A stretch of 10,733 bases of DNA. Source: Euperipatoides rowelli (Eukaryota > Onychophora > Udeonychophora > Euonychophora > Peripatopsidae). Positions within the stretch are counted from its first letter, which is position 1. Each line of letters starts with the position of its first letter. Location of the stretch: NCBI GenBank assembly GCA_003024985.2, contig PXIH01S0004069.1; one strand, written 5' to 3'. The notes beneath the pieces were generated by a model. It did no database searches, had not been told where the DNA came from, and worked only from the letters and a program-made list of their open reading frames with translations. Made by a program: the position numbers and the translations under genes. Below are positions 1-7,501 of the stretch, piece after piece.

Positions 1-95
1 GTCCGATGTTAACTCTTACCTGAGCGTCTATGGTCAATAGCGCTTCTAGTGATCAAATTACACGTTTTTAAAATTGAAATCCCCCTGGGGATTAT

Positions 96-170
96 CGTCA
101 TTAGTGGGGGACGGGGTGTGCAGGATGGGGTGTAGGGTGTGAGGTGCATGGTTGGGTGGGTCAGGGGGGG
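96..170 (+). other. G-rich tract with quadruplex potential
   Basis: The plus strand carries many runs of three to seven G. The stretch at 154-170 (GGG-T-GGG-TCA, then seven G) fits the standard four-run G-quadruplex pattern with short loops. Longer-looped runs lie upstream at 106-110, 113-116 and 127-130. A 7-bp inverted repeat (AATCCCC, CT, GGGGATT) sits just before it near 79-94. The minus strand is open through this tract only because C-rich codons lack stops. Whether it folds in vivo is unknown. Confidence 0.5.
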
Positions 171-230
171 TGCATTCTTGTAGTGTTTAATTTTGATTGT
201 AATGAAATTAAACATTACCAAATAAGACAA

Positions 231-1080
231 AGTCAAACCAACATCCAGACAAATAAATAAAAAAAAAGCTTATCAAAATATGAGTCAACTAAACGTCCAG
301 ACAACTAAAAAAAGCTTATCAAAATATGACAGACAACGAAACGTCCAGAAAACTAAAAAAAAATCTTATCAAAATATGAGTCAACGAAACGTCCAGAAAC
401 TAAAAAAAAAAGCTTATCAAAATATGACTGTAATGAAACGTCCAGACAACTAAAAAAAGCTTATCAAAATATGACAGTCAACGAAATGTCCAGACAACTA
501 AAAAAAGCTTATCAAAATATGACAGTCAACGAAACGTCCAGACAACTAAAAAAAAGCTTATCAAAATATGAGTCAATGAAACGTCCAGACAACTAAAAAA
601 TAAGCTTATCAAAATATGACAGTCAACGAAACGTCCAGTCAACTAAAAAAAGCTTATCAAAATATGACAGTCAACGAAATGTCCAGACAACTAAAAAAAG
701 CTTATCAAAATATGTCTGTCAGTCAATGAAACGTCCAGACAACTAAAAAAAGCTTATCAAAATATGACAGTCAACTAAACGTCCAGACAACTAAAACATA
801 AGCTTATCAAAATATGACAGTCAACGAAACGTCCAGACAACTAAAAAAAAAGCTCATAGTCAACGAAACGTCCAGACAACTAAAAAAAGCTTATCAAAAT
901 ATGACAGTCAACGAAATGTCCAGACAACTAAAAAAANAGTCAACGAAATGTCCAGACAACTAAAAAAAAGCTTATCAAAATATGTCAGTCAATGAAATGT
1001 CCAGACAACTAAAAAAAAAGCTTATCAAAATATGAGTCAACGAAACGTCCAGACAACTAAAAAAAAGCTTATCAAAATAT
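231..1080 (+). repeat. Minisatellite, about 18 units of ~47 bp
   Basis: About 18 head-to-tail units read AGTCAACGAAACGTCCAGAC, then AACTAAAAAAAGCTTATC, then AAAATATGAC. Nearly every unit contains AAGCTT. Units differ in three ways: A-run length, presence or absence of the final AC, and CG versus TG at the two CpG positions (AACGAAA/AATGAAA and AACGTCC/AATGTCC). Unit 1 is the most diverged. Two units near 831-857 and 919-937 lack the TTATCAAAATATGAC part. One N is present at 937. One unit near 707-720 has an extra TCTG. No frame stays open across the array, so it is noncoding satellite-type DNA. The CG/TG pattern is as expected from deamination of methylated CpG. Confidence 0.95.
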
Positions 1081-1112
1081 TTTTTAATGGGGTGATAAAA
1101 GTCAGTTCAGCC

Positions 1113-1137
1113 CTATCTATCTATCTACCTACCTAGG

Positions 1138-1174
<37 letters not shown>

Positions 1175-1201
1175 CGATAGATAGATAGATAGAGATAGAT
1201 T
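1113..1201. repeat. GATA/TATC microsatellite with palindromic centre
   Basis: TATC and TACC repeats on the left switch at CCTAGG (1132-1137) to GGTA and GATA repeats on the right. The arms 1116-1134 and 1135-1153 form an inverted repeat with one mismatch. The GATA run continues to 1201 with one GATC interruption and one short GA step. The palindrome could extrude as a cruciform and may mark a replication-slippage or template-switch event. Confidence 0.93.
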
Positions 1202-2074
1202 AATTATACTGTATGTTTATATATGTAGCCTATATGTATTATTATTAATTAAAACGAAAACAGATTGCTACTTACAAGAAAAATCTTATTGTATTTGTTT
1301 TATACAATATGTTTTTTTGAATGTATATTTAAGACTCATTTGTTTTTATTTTTAGTGAGTACTTTACTTTGTTTCTTGTTTCCGTCACCCTACATTCTTC
1401 TTATGCTCCACCCAATCTCTATTCTGTAAAATTACAAAATGAAAATGGAGCAGATTGCTAGCTGGTTGTACTAATACTTTAGCTTATTATTGGTAATCAT
1501 TATATTGTTGTCTTTTTTTTTTTAAGACGGTGGGAGTAATAATTGACACGAACTTGTAGAAATTTATCCCTAGCTGAATGAAAAATCTCATCTATCACCT
1601 ATGTTGGCATGAATCAAGCATGTCTTTCTTATGATTGGTTGGCAGATTTATATACCCCGGAAATAGATGACATGGTGGGGATGGGGGGGATAAACATAAT
1701 CCAGAAAGATATTTATAAATAAAGGAAAGGGGCGTTGATTGTGTATTGTAGTAGTTTTAAAAAAAACTTTTTTACTTTATGTTTTGTGAACCTATGGTAT
1801 TCATTTTGTGAGCTAAAGACATGATAGATTTTCTCAAAATCACTGTGAATGTGGGCTTGAATTATGAAGACTGGTCATGGCCAATTGATGCTACCAAGTG
1901 ATAAACGTGAAGCCCTATTTACATTATGAATTTTTGATGAGGTCTGCCCCACTTATTAAACTGATAAATTAAATAGAACGTTGTCAGTATCATCTTTTAA
2001 AAATGATCTATTTTTTCTCTCTTGTAATTATACAAAAAACAATCAAAAGTGAGAGGGAAATTATTTATTAATAT
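1202..2074. other. AT-rich noncoding stretch
   Basis: I see no supported gene here. The stretch holds poly-T and poly-A runs, an inverted CCAAT-like motif (TGATTGGTTGG) near 1634-1644 followed by a TATATA motif near 1650, and a short G-run cluster near 1674-1690. These motifs are too weak alone to call a promoter. The sequence CAGATTGCTA occurs near 1261 and 1450 and, inverted, near 2330, which is probably remnant repeat or chance. Confidence 0.6.
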
Positions 2075-2226
2075 ATCTTGGTGGCACATTTGGCAAGAAG
2101 GCTGTTTATAAACCTAGACATTCGCATGTTTGAATCCTTCTATGAACATGAATGTTTCTTCATCTGACAATAGACCTTTAAAAGCCCATTTAGGCCAAGG
2201 TCTAAGCTTTACAGAGATTTTTTTTT
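2075..2226 (+). mobile_element. Probable tRNA-derived SINE, decayed
   Basis: TGGCACATTTG at 2082-2092 fits the RNA polymerase III A-box pattern TRGYNNANNNG. GTTTGAATCC at 2128-2137 is one base from the B box GTTCGAATCC. The 46-bp start-to-start spacing is close to that of tRNA genes. The D, anticodon and T stems no longer pair well, so it is not an active tRNA. The body runs about 75 bp further and ends in a T run near 2218-2226, as SINEs often do. I infer an old SINE. A chance pair of boxes is the alternative. Confidence 0.38.
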
Positions 2227-2440
2227 AAATCGTTATCATCATCATGATGATAAAGCACTTTTTTTTTAACATTATGTTTAATAAAATTTCCTCCCTCCAA
2301 AAGAAAACTAATATTTTTATTTTGAGAGTAGCAATCTGTCGTTATCATTCTCTAGAACTATTGCTGATTATAAATTTATTTATTTATTTATTTGTAGATA
2401 TAAAATCAAAAGAGGTCAATTGATTTTATTTATAAAATAT
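2227..2440. other. AT-rich spacer with small palindrome and TTTA run
   Basis: The perfect 14-bp palindrome ATCATCATGATGAT lies at 2238-2251, and a short TTTA microsatellite lies near 2374-2393. There is no open frame of interest. The right edge abuts the terminal motif of the MITE-like element. Confidence 0.5.
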
Positions 2441-2862
2441 TTGAAGGGGTGAAAATTATATAATTCAAATCCACACTTTTAGCAAAAATATTTTGAATTA
2501 GTTCACTTATTTGTCACATGGGGGAGCTCATATCAAAATATTTTAATATTCTGTCTAAAGATGGCAGAGTATTTTTAAAAATTAAAAAATCATTAACATG
2601 GTTTACAGCCTTTTCTAGACTTTCAAATCACTCTTCTGAAAAATTTTAGTTTTGTGACTTTGGATTATTTTGAATTAGTTTACTTATTTATCACCTGGGG
2701 GAGCTCATATTAAAATATTTTAAGATTCTGTCCAAAGATGGCAGAGCATTTTGAAAAATTAAAAAATCATTACATGGTTTACAACCTTTTTCTAAACTTT
2801 CAAATCATTCTTCTGAAAAATTTTCATTTTGTGGCTTTTGATTATATCACTTGACTCTTCAT
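2441..2862 (+). mobile_element. MITE-like element, left copy
   Basis: This is one of two copies of a family, the other being 3898-4338 in opposite orientation. It starts TTGAAGGGGTG and ends with a diverged inverted version (GACTCTTCAT). The imperfect terminal inverted repeats of about 35 bp include the shared cores ATATAAT and CCACA. Inside are two tandem subrepeats, near 2491-2667 and 2668-2850 (period 177 bp). Each contains GGGGGAGCTCATAT, ATTCTGTC and AAAGATGGCAGAG. No transposase frame is present, so it would be non-autonomous. The target-site duplication is unclear because the flanks are AT-rich and partly symmetrical. The superfamily is not assignable by eye. Confidence 0.75.
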
Positions 2863-2971
2863 TTTTTAAAGTAATTCTGATAAATATTTTATAAATCCAT
2901 ATTAGATGGGCTTAAAGGATTTATTACAAAACAAAAAAAGCATAAATAGAAAATTTGCATTTTGTAGTTGA

Positions 2972-3130
2972 ACAATTTTTGCATGTTGCGGGCAAACTTG
3001 TGTATCCGTACTTTTCATGGGACTTGCCAAGATCTTTTACGACGAAGCAAAATATTTCTATGCAAACCTCTTGCCCGATTATAAAATATTTTTTTCCTCT
3101 CATGGAAAATGTAATTCATTACTCAGCTGA
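2972..3130 (+). other. Coding-like island, 52-codon open frame, unidentified
   Basis: This block is less AT-biased than its flanks and open in several frames. The frame from 2972 to the TGA at 3128-3130 has balanced codon choice and includes the segment AKIFYDEAKYFYANLLPDYK. It contains an internal ATG near 3017. A second plus frame is open over 2955-3158, and a minus frame of similar length is also open, so the frame is not proven. A weak splice acceptor, TTTGTAG, ends at 2967, and a possible donor, AATGTAATT, lies near 3108-3116. It could be a small exon, an eroded pseudogene piece, or simply a stop-poor stretch. I do not recognise a family. Confidence 0.25.
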
Positions 3131-3646
3131 GATGGTCCGAGTTAAATCAATCCATTAGCAGATGGCTATAGGCTACTGAAAATGGCCCTGCTCTGAAATT
3201 AGTTATTTTACCATTGCAGCATTAACACTGAAGCTTATATAACTTCTGCTATTTTCCCCCAAATACATACTGTATTCAGAATTGATGTTATTCATGGCTT
3301 TTGTACGGAGAAGTATGATTGCTCCATCATTTCTACATCTGTGAAAGGATTAAATGAAAAAAAAAAAAATCGGGTGTTTTATATAAAATGAGATATTTTT
3401 TTGCATGACACATTAATTCTTCTGTAATCATTATTTTCCATTCCTATCAAGCGAACCTATCGGACTGGTTCTACAAATAATAAATAAGAAAGAATAAAAA
3501 AAATCATTGTATTTATGTAAGCTTTAAAATACATCATTATTCATTAAAGTTTTAAATGAAGAACAAATAAATATATGAGGCTTTTGTATATTATTTCTTT
3601 TTATTCTGATAGGTGTAGTTTATAATTATTGTAATACGTTTTATAA

Positions 3647-3835
3647 AGTTTTATTTCTAAAAAAAGTAAAGTTGGTGTTGTCAGTGTGAACTTGTCAAGT
3701 GTGAAGCCTGAGGCAACTCATTTTCAGCTCTCGAAAATCATTTCTGGTAAAGTCCTGAGTGCTGGGCCCCAGAATTCCAGGTTTCATGCTAGTAAATATT
3801 GTGAATTAAAAAAAGAAAAAAGCTTATTAAAATAA
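3647..3835 (+). other. Coding-like island, 62-codon open frame without ATG
   Basis: An open frame runs from just after the TAA at 3644-3646 to the TAA at 3833-3835. Its core at about 3670-3800 is clearly richer in G and C than its surroundings and uses varied codons. A representative segment is KPEATHFQLSKIISGKVLSA. There is no start codon, so if real it is an internal or terminal exon. CTG followed by GTAAAGT near 3746-3752 would be a good splice donor, and TTGTCAG near 3678-3684 a weak acceptor. An 11-bp near-palindrome (CTGGG, C, CCCAG) lies near 3762-3772. The region lies between the two MITE-like copies. It could be exon, repeat remnant or chance, and no family is recognised. Confidence 0.27.
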
Positions 3836-3897
3836 ATAATAAATAATAGGAATTGTTATCAATTTGCTGGTTAATGCCTTTAAAAAAATTAAATAAA

Positions 3898-4338
3898 TTG
3901 AAGGGATGTGTTTGATATATAATGCATAGTCACAAAATGAAAAATTTTCAGGAGAGTAATTTGAAAGTTTAGAAAAATTATATACTGTAAACAATGTTAA
4001 TGATTTTTTTAATTTTTCAAAATGCTCTGCCATCTTTGGACAGAATCTTAAAATATTCTGATATGAGCTCCCCCAGGTGACAAATAGGTGAACTAATTCA
4101 AAATAATTAATCCAAAGCCACAAAATGTAAATTTTTCAGGAGAGTGATTTTAAAGTTTAGATAAAGAATATAAACCATGTTAGTGATTTTTTAATTTTTC
4201 AAAATGCTCTGCCATCTTTGGACAGAATCAGAAAATATTTTGGTATGAGCTCCCCCAGGTGACAAATAAATGGACTAATTCAAAATACCATTTTTGCTAA
4301 AAGTGTGGCTTTGGATTATATCATTCTTACCCCTTCAA
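3898..4338 (-). mobile_element. MITE-like element, right copy, inverted
   Basis: This is the reverse-complement counterpart of 2441-2862. It begins TTGAAGGGATG and ends CTTACCCCTTCAA, giving better-kept terminal inverted repeats than the left copy. Two subrepeats about 182 bp apart carry AATGCTCTGCCATCTTTGG (from 4021 and 4203) and GAGCTCCCCCAGGTGAC. The outer ends of the two copies match over about 60 bp, including GCAAAAATGG-like and CACTTTTAGC sequence. Flanks ATTAAATAAA and TTATTTAATG are mutually inverted, so the true end may lie about 10 bp further out on each side. The 98-codon minus-strand open frame at 3827-4123 lies mostly in this repeat and is not treated as a gene. Confidence 0.77.
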
Positions 4339-4562
4339 TTATTTAATGTGATCAGATGCACCAATTTATCCATTTAGGATTATTTCCCATAAATATTTGG
4401 CCAGTGCTGCTTCTGTTTATTCTCTTTTATGATTTGTCATTATTTATTTGGGATTAATAATACTGGAGAGCACCTGAACTATATCTAATATAATAATAAG
4501 CAAGTTTGGTCATGGACGGAAACTGTCACACTTTCGGCTTTCTTCGGTGTTGCTCGCTAACA
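4339..4562. other. Unassigned spacer
   Basis: I see no gene or clear repeat here. It separates the right MITE-like copy from the decamer-bearing tandem module. A slightly less AT-biased patch near 4510-4555 has no extended open frame. Confidence 0.5.
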
Positions 4563-4640
4563 AATTACTTTAATCAATTTAATTATTTTTAAACATATTT
4601 CTAACAGGGGAGGTGGGCACTGGGCAACCGATAGGGGTAG

Positions 4641-4774
4641 TTCTTAGTATTCTTAGGTGTCTTAAATATCTTAGGTACTCTTAGGTATTCTTAGAAATTC
4701 TTAGCTATTCTTAGGCTTTGGTATTCTTAGGTACTCTTATGTATTCTTAGGTATTTTTAGGTATTCCTAGGTAT
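4641..4774 (+). repeat. Decamer array 1, consensus TTAGGTATTC
   Basis: About 13 imperfect units of 10 bp, mostly TTCTTAGGTA with TACTC/TATTC alternation, and a few diverged units (TTAAATATC, TTAGAAATTC, TTAGCTATTC). The TTAGG pentamer recurs every 10 bp and is separated by TATTC or TACTC, so this is not a simple telomeric repeat. Confidence 0.9.
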
Positions 4775-4821
4775 GTGTTTCGTTTTTAAACTAACAGGTG
4801 ACGTGGGAAACCAATGAGTGT

Positions 4822-4855
4822 GGGGGAAGAGGGTAGTGGGGGTGAGGGGAAGGGG
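4822..4855 (+). other. Canonical G-quadruplex motif in module copy 1
   Basis: Five G-runs (GGGGG, GGG, GGGGG, GGGG, GGGG) are separated by loops of two to four bases, a textbook quadruplex pattern. The equivalent part of copy 2 (about 5079-5119) is G-rich but has one long loop. Position and G-richness are thus kept between copies, but the exact motif is not. Confidence 0.7.
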
Positions 4856-4951
4856 AGCTTTAATTTTTGGTCATTCTGTCATGCTTTAACAAGCATTAGT
4901 CTGATAAACATACAACCAATTACTTTAATCAATTAAATTATTTTTTAAACA

Positions 4952-5037
4952 TTACTCTTAGGTACTCATAGGTATTCTTAGGTACTTTTAGGTACTCTTA
5001 GGTATTATTAGGTATTCTTAGGTACTCTTAGGTATTG
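4952..5037 (+). repeat. Decamer array 2, consensus TTAGGTATTC
   Basis: About nine units of the same 10-bp family as 4641-4774, with TACTC, TATTC, TATTA and TACTTT variants. It sits directly after the AT-rich lead of the second 355-bp module copy. Confidence 0.9.
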
Positions 5038-5170
5038 GTTTTTGTTTATAGGCTAGCAGGGGAGATGGGCAACCAATGAGTGTGGGAGTGGCGGTAGTGG
5101 GAAGAGAGGGAGGGGGGAGCATTTATTTTCTCCCGTCATTTTTGACAGTCTTTTAAACTAGTAATAATAA

Positions 5171-5637
5171 TACATTTAAGTGATTGGTTAGGCAAATTCC
5201 ATTATACAGAAAGCTATATTGCACCAAACTTTGTCTTTGTTCTGTAAAAAGGATTTTTATTCTTTTTTTTATTATTAACAGATACTGTACAGTAAATATT
5301 TTTGGAGTGGGGTTCATGATTAGTGATATCTACATGGTCATAGTCCAATACTGTTTTTTTCTTCTCTCATAATATATAAGTAACAGCAGAAAATACTATA
5401 TATAACGAACTACATTAGCAGATTAACAGTAAACAATGTTCTCCTGTTACAAGTTTGAAACACCCAAATAATAAATAAATAACCTGTGAAATTAAATAAT
5501 AGTCTATTAAAGACTAAATAAATTCATGAAATGATTGATTAATATTAAAACAACAGAATAATCTGTCAGATGATAGCCTTTCAATAATTAATCCATTTAA
5601 ATAAATAATATGTATTGTCGGAAAACATGCATTAATT
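5171..5637. other. AT-rich spacer without supported gene
   Basis: A 62-codon frame at 5184-5372 starts with a non-ATG codon and has a hydrophobic, AT-driven composition, so I do not call it. The 10-bp palindrome ACTGTACAGT lies near 5284-5293, after a pyrimidine run and AACAG that could be a splice acceptor. The remainder is AT-rich with TAAATAAAT-type runs. Confidence 0.5.
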
Positions 5638-5800
5638 AACCAATCATGACGAAACTAATTTAAATCAAGCCAACTTAAACAGTCAGAAAATATGGTAAAT
5701 AAAGGGTTATCTCCTAAAGCATCTGCCTAGCAACCTTCACAGTTCCCTTTCATTCAGAAATGGCTGTTGCTTGGTTAACAGTTGGGCCGACGGAAGTTGT
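5638..5800 (+). promoter_or_regulatory. Promoter-like motif cluster (CCAAT, X-box-like, ETS-like)
   Basis: CCAATCA at 5640-5646 is an NF-Y-type CCAAT box. CTGCCTAGCAACC at 5723-5735 keeps the right half (CTAGCAAC) and part of the left half of an RFX X-box. GTTGCTTGGTTAAC at 5766-5779 is a second, weaker X-box-like site. CGGAAGT at 5791-5797 is an ETS core. An ATG at 5760 has G at -3 and G at +4 but opens only 14 codons. Alternatively, TTGGTTAACAG at 5771-5781 could be a splice acceptor for the 61-codon frame that follows (to 5967), which has no ATG. The cluster suits an animal promoter, possibly of a ciliary gene if the X-boxes are real, but each motif is short. Confidence 0.3.
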
Positions 5801-6950
5801 GTAAAAATGATCCAACTAGCAGTGTAATAAAGCAGCCCGTACAAAATCTTCTTAATACCGTCTGCTTTAATTTACTTTATATTAAAATATGTGCATCAGA
5901 TGATGATGGAATTGCTGGCATAATCCTTTCTTTCTCTCACACATTGAGAACTTATTTGCACTTTTAACATAAGTATTGTCTACCATACACAATGCTTATC
6001 TTCTAAATTTATATTTTTTAATTTTCTGTAACACAAAGATAAATGTGAACAACTGCAAAATGTCTATCCATTAGTAGATAAACTATTATAAAGCCATAGA
6101 AATTGACTTAATTTCTTTTCCCCCAGCAAGTCTCACCACAGAAATTTTAGAACTGCCATTGTTCTGAGGCTTTATTAAGTGGAAGTGTTTCAGAGTTTTA
6201 TTTTCAGGGAAATATGATTTTCCTCATACAATGACTTTAGAAAATCGTTATGCATCAATTTTAGAAAAAGTACAATATTTTAAATTTAATATTTTATATA
6301 TAAAAAAAATTTTTTTTACTATGTTTAAATTTTATTCTGTGATTGCTTCCAAACATAACTTTAATTTATTTTGTAGGCGGATCTTTAAGTGTAATAATAC
6401 ATTTTTCATTTAAGTGAAGAAAAAAAAAAAAATGAAGATAATTTCTTTAAAAATTCAAATGCTATTAGCAAATTGTAAATTTTCAAAGCAGATGAAGCTA
6501 TCAAAGACCTTATCTCTCACCTTAAAAACATGTGAGAAAAGCTTTTTTTAAATTCGTTTTTTTCAAACCTAGAATTTCAAGTCATATTCTTCTTTCATTA
6601 TTTGTTGTTTAATTTTTGTTTGTTTGATCAAAAACAATTATAAGTACGTAAACTAAATTTTGCTTATATCATGTAAAAAGAAAAATGAAGACTAAACATA
6701 TTTTATTATAATATCCATGTCTATACTTAACTACTAAGTTAGAAAATGAAACTGATATAACAACTTTCTCTTTCTATATTTATAGACTTATTATTTTTGT
6801 TTCCTTGCTACACTCCAGCATTCTGAAAACTTGTGATATCCTGTATTTGGAAACCAAAAATAAAAAGTCTATAAAGTGAAAGTGAAAGTTATTGTTTCAG
6901 TTTCATTTTCTAAATATTGTCTATATTTGATTCTAAGGTTGGCTCTATAC
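5801..6950. other. AT-rich, intron-like stretch
   Basis: No gene is supported. The most notable signal is a strong 3' splice-site pattern at 6790-6818 (a pyrimidine run ending CTACACTCCAG). It is followed in one frame by a short open segment ILKTCDILYLETKNKKSIK to a stop near 6877, with AATAAA near 6857. This could be a tiny terminal exon, but nothing confirms it. The frame at 6231-6413 is rich in F, N, K and I, as expected from AT-rich DNA, and is left out. Confidence 0.4.
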
Positions 6951-7131
6951 TTGCGATTTTAACGTCAATTGATTCGTTGCGATTGGATCACATTAGCAGG
7001 TGATCTTAAAATTAAGCAAAGTTTTGGCCACGATTCATAATTACTTGCGATTTGATTGCAATGCCAAATAGGATTAGTGCTAATTTTTTTGCGCAAAGGA
7101 AATTGATCATCTATAAAATATAAACCTTTTA

Positions 7132-7350
7132 AAAGGTCAAATATAATGGATTTTTTAATTTTTTTTTTTTTATTGATTTTCAAAGATTTTTACTAAAAAA
7201 AATTTCCACCAGAAAAAAAAAAAATTAAAAAGAAAAAGTTGTTTACAATTCAATTTTTAAAATAATTGTCTTTAGCTCCTCCCCCTTAAAACAACATTAT
7301 CCACTGTACACACCAGGGGAGATATTTTGTGACATTAGCGCCTAATGGAA
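7132..7350 (+). repeat. Diverged direct repeat, copy 1
   Basis: It is collinear with 8984-9190. Both start at AAAGGT followed by AATGGATTTT, share an A-rich middle with ACTA, AAAAAA and TTCCA landmarks, and have the identical 15-mer TAGCTCCTCCCCCTT (here 7273-7287). They end with similar ACAC-CAGG...GACA-T...CG sequence. The distance from AAAGGT to the 15-mer is 141 bp here and 130 bp in the other copy. An earlier patch near 7030-7060 also resembles 8767-8795, so the unit may be longer. The CTCCTCCCCC core resembles a GC-box/KLF-type site. It is probably an old mobile-element family. Confidence 0.5.
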
Positions 7351-7414
7351 GCGCAAAATTATAAACTTTTCAAGTGCATAATGCCCGCTGCTTGGTTAAC
7401 GATTGATTAACAGT

Positions 7415-7501
7415 ATGGCGGATGAAAATTTTGTTAAAATTATCAAAATCAATCAAAAAAGGATTATTTCACCCCTTCATCATCATAGGATTGGGGCATA
7501 G
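7415..7501 (+). other. Short open frame with strong start context
   Basis: The ATG at 7415 has A at -3 and G at +4, and reads MADENFVKIIKINQK before a stop at 7499-7501 (28 codons). The start overlaps ATGGCGG, which resembles a YY1 site, and TGCTTGGTTAAC lies just upstream at 7389-7400, as it does at 5768-5779. If this is a first exon, AG/GTTTAA near 7503-7509 could only be a weak donor, and it lies after the stop. It could be a small ORF, the start of a decayed gene, or chance. CACCCCTTCA at 7470-7479 also resembles the end of the MITE-like family. Confidence 0.2.

Larger units (their letters stand above)
4563..5170 (+). repeat. Tandem 355-bp module, two copies, with nested decamers
   Basis: AATTACTTTAATCAATT recurs at 4563 and 4918, a period of 355 bp. 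After an AT-rich lead (to TTTTTAAACAT), each copy has a TTAGGTATTC decamer array. It then has a G-rich block around GGGAAACCAATGAGTGTGGG or GGGCAACCAATGAGTGTGGG, and a T-rich tail with GAGCTTTAATTTTT or GAGCATTTATTTT. The first copy also has an extra block, CTAACAGGGGAGGTGGGC, before its decamers. The second copy is shorter and ends near 5155-5170. No coding frame spans either copy. It looks like a composite satellite or an array-bearing mobile element. Confidence 0.8.

Noticed and set aside
9-236. 75-codon minus-strand ORF
   Set aside because: Its P-, T- and H-rich composition is simply the C-rich complement of the G-rich tract.
231-1080. CRISPR array
   Set aside because: The whole ~47-bp unit is repeated with no unique spacers, and the context is eukaryotic.
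2972-3130. Resemblance to the N-terminus of a malate dehydrogenase-like (MDH1B) protein
   Set aside because: Only a few residues around LPDYK look similar, and a frameshift plus gaps would be needed. This is too weak to name.
3827-4123. 98-codon minus-strand protein
   Set aside because: It lies mostly inside the MITE-like repeat. The equivalent frame is broken in the other copies, and the 182-bp subrepeat period does not keep frame.
4641-5037. Interstitial telomere (TTAGG) sequence
   Set aside because: TTAGG recurs every 10 bp separated by TATTC or TACTC rather than as contiguous pentamers or TTAGGG hexamers, so a decamer satellite explains it better.
5184-5372. 62-codon hydrophobic plus-strand ORF
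   Set aside because: It has a non-ATG start and AT-driven F, I, L and Y content, and an acceptor-like tract runs through it.
6231-6413. 60-codon plus-strand ORF
   Set aside because: It is rich in F, I, N and K, as expected of AT-rich DNA, with no motif and no splice or promoter context.
6965-7183. 72-codon minus-strand ORF
   Set aside because: It overlaps the direct-repeat region, has a poly-lysine start from a poly-T run, and shows no recognisable motif.
7467-7480. Third copy of the MITE-like element end (TTTCACCCCTTCA)
   Set aside because: Only about 13 bases match, with little support upstream and no second terminus, so chance is likely.
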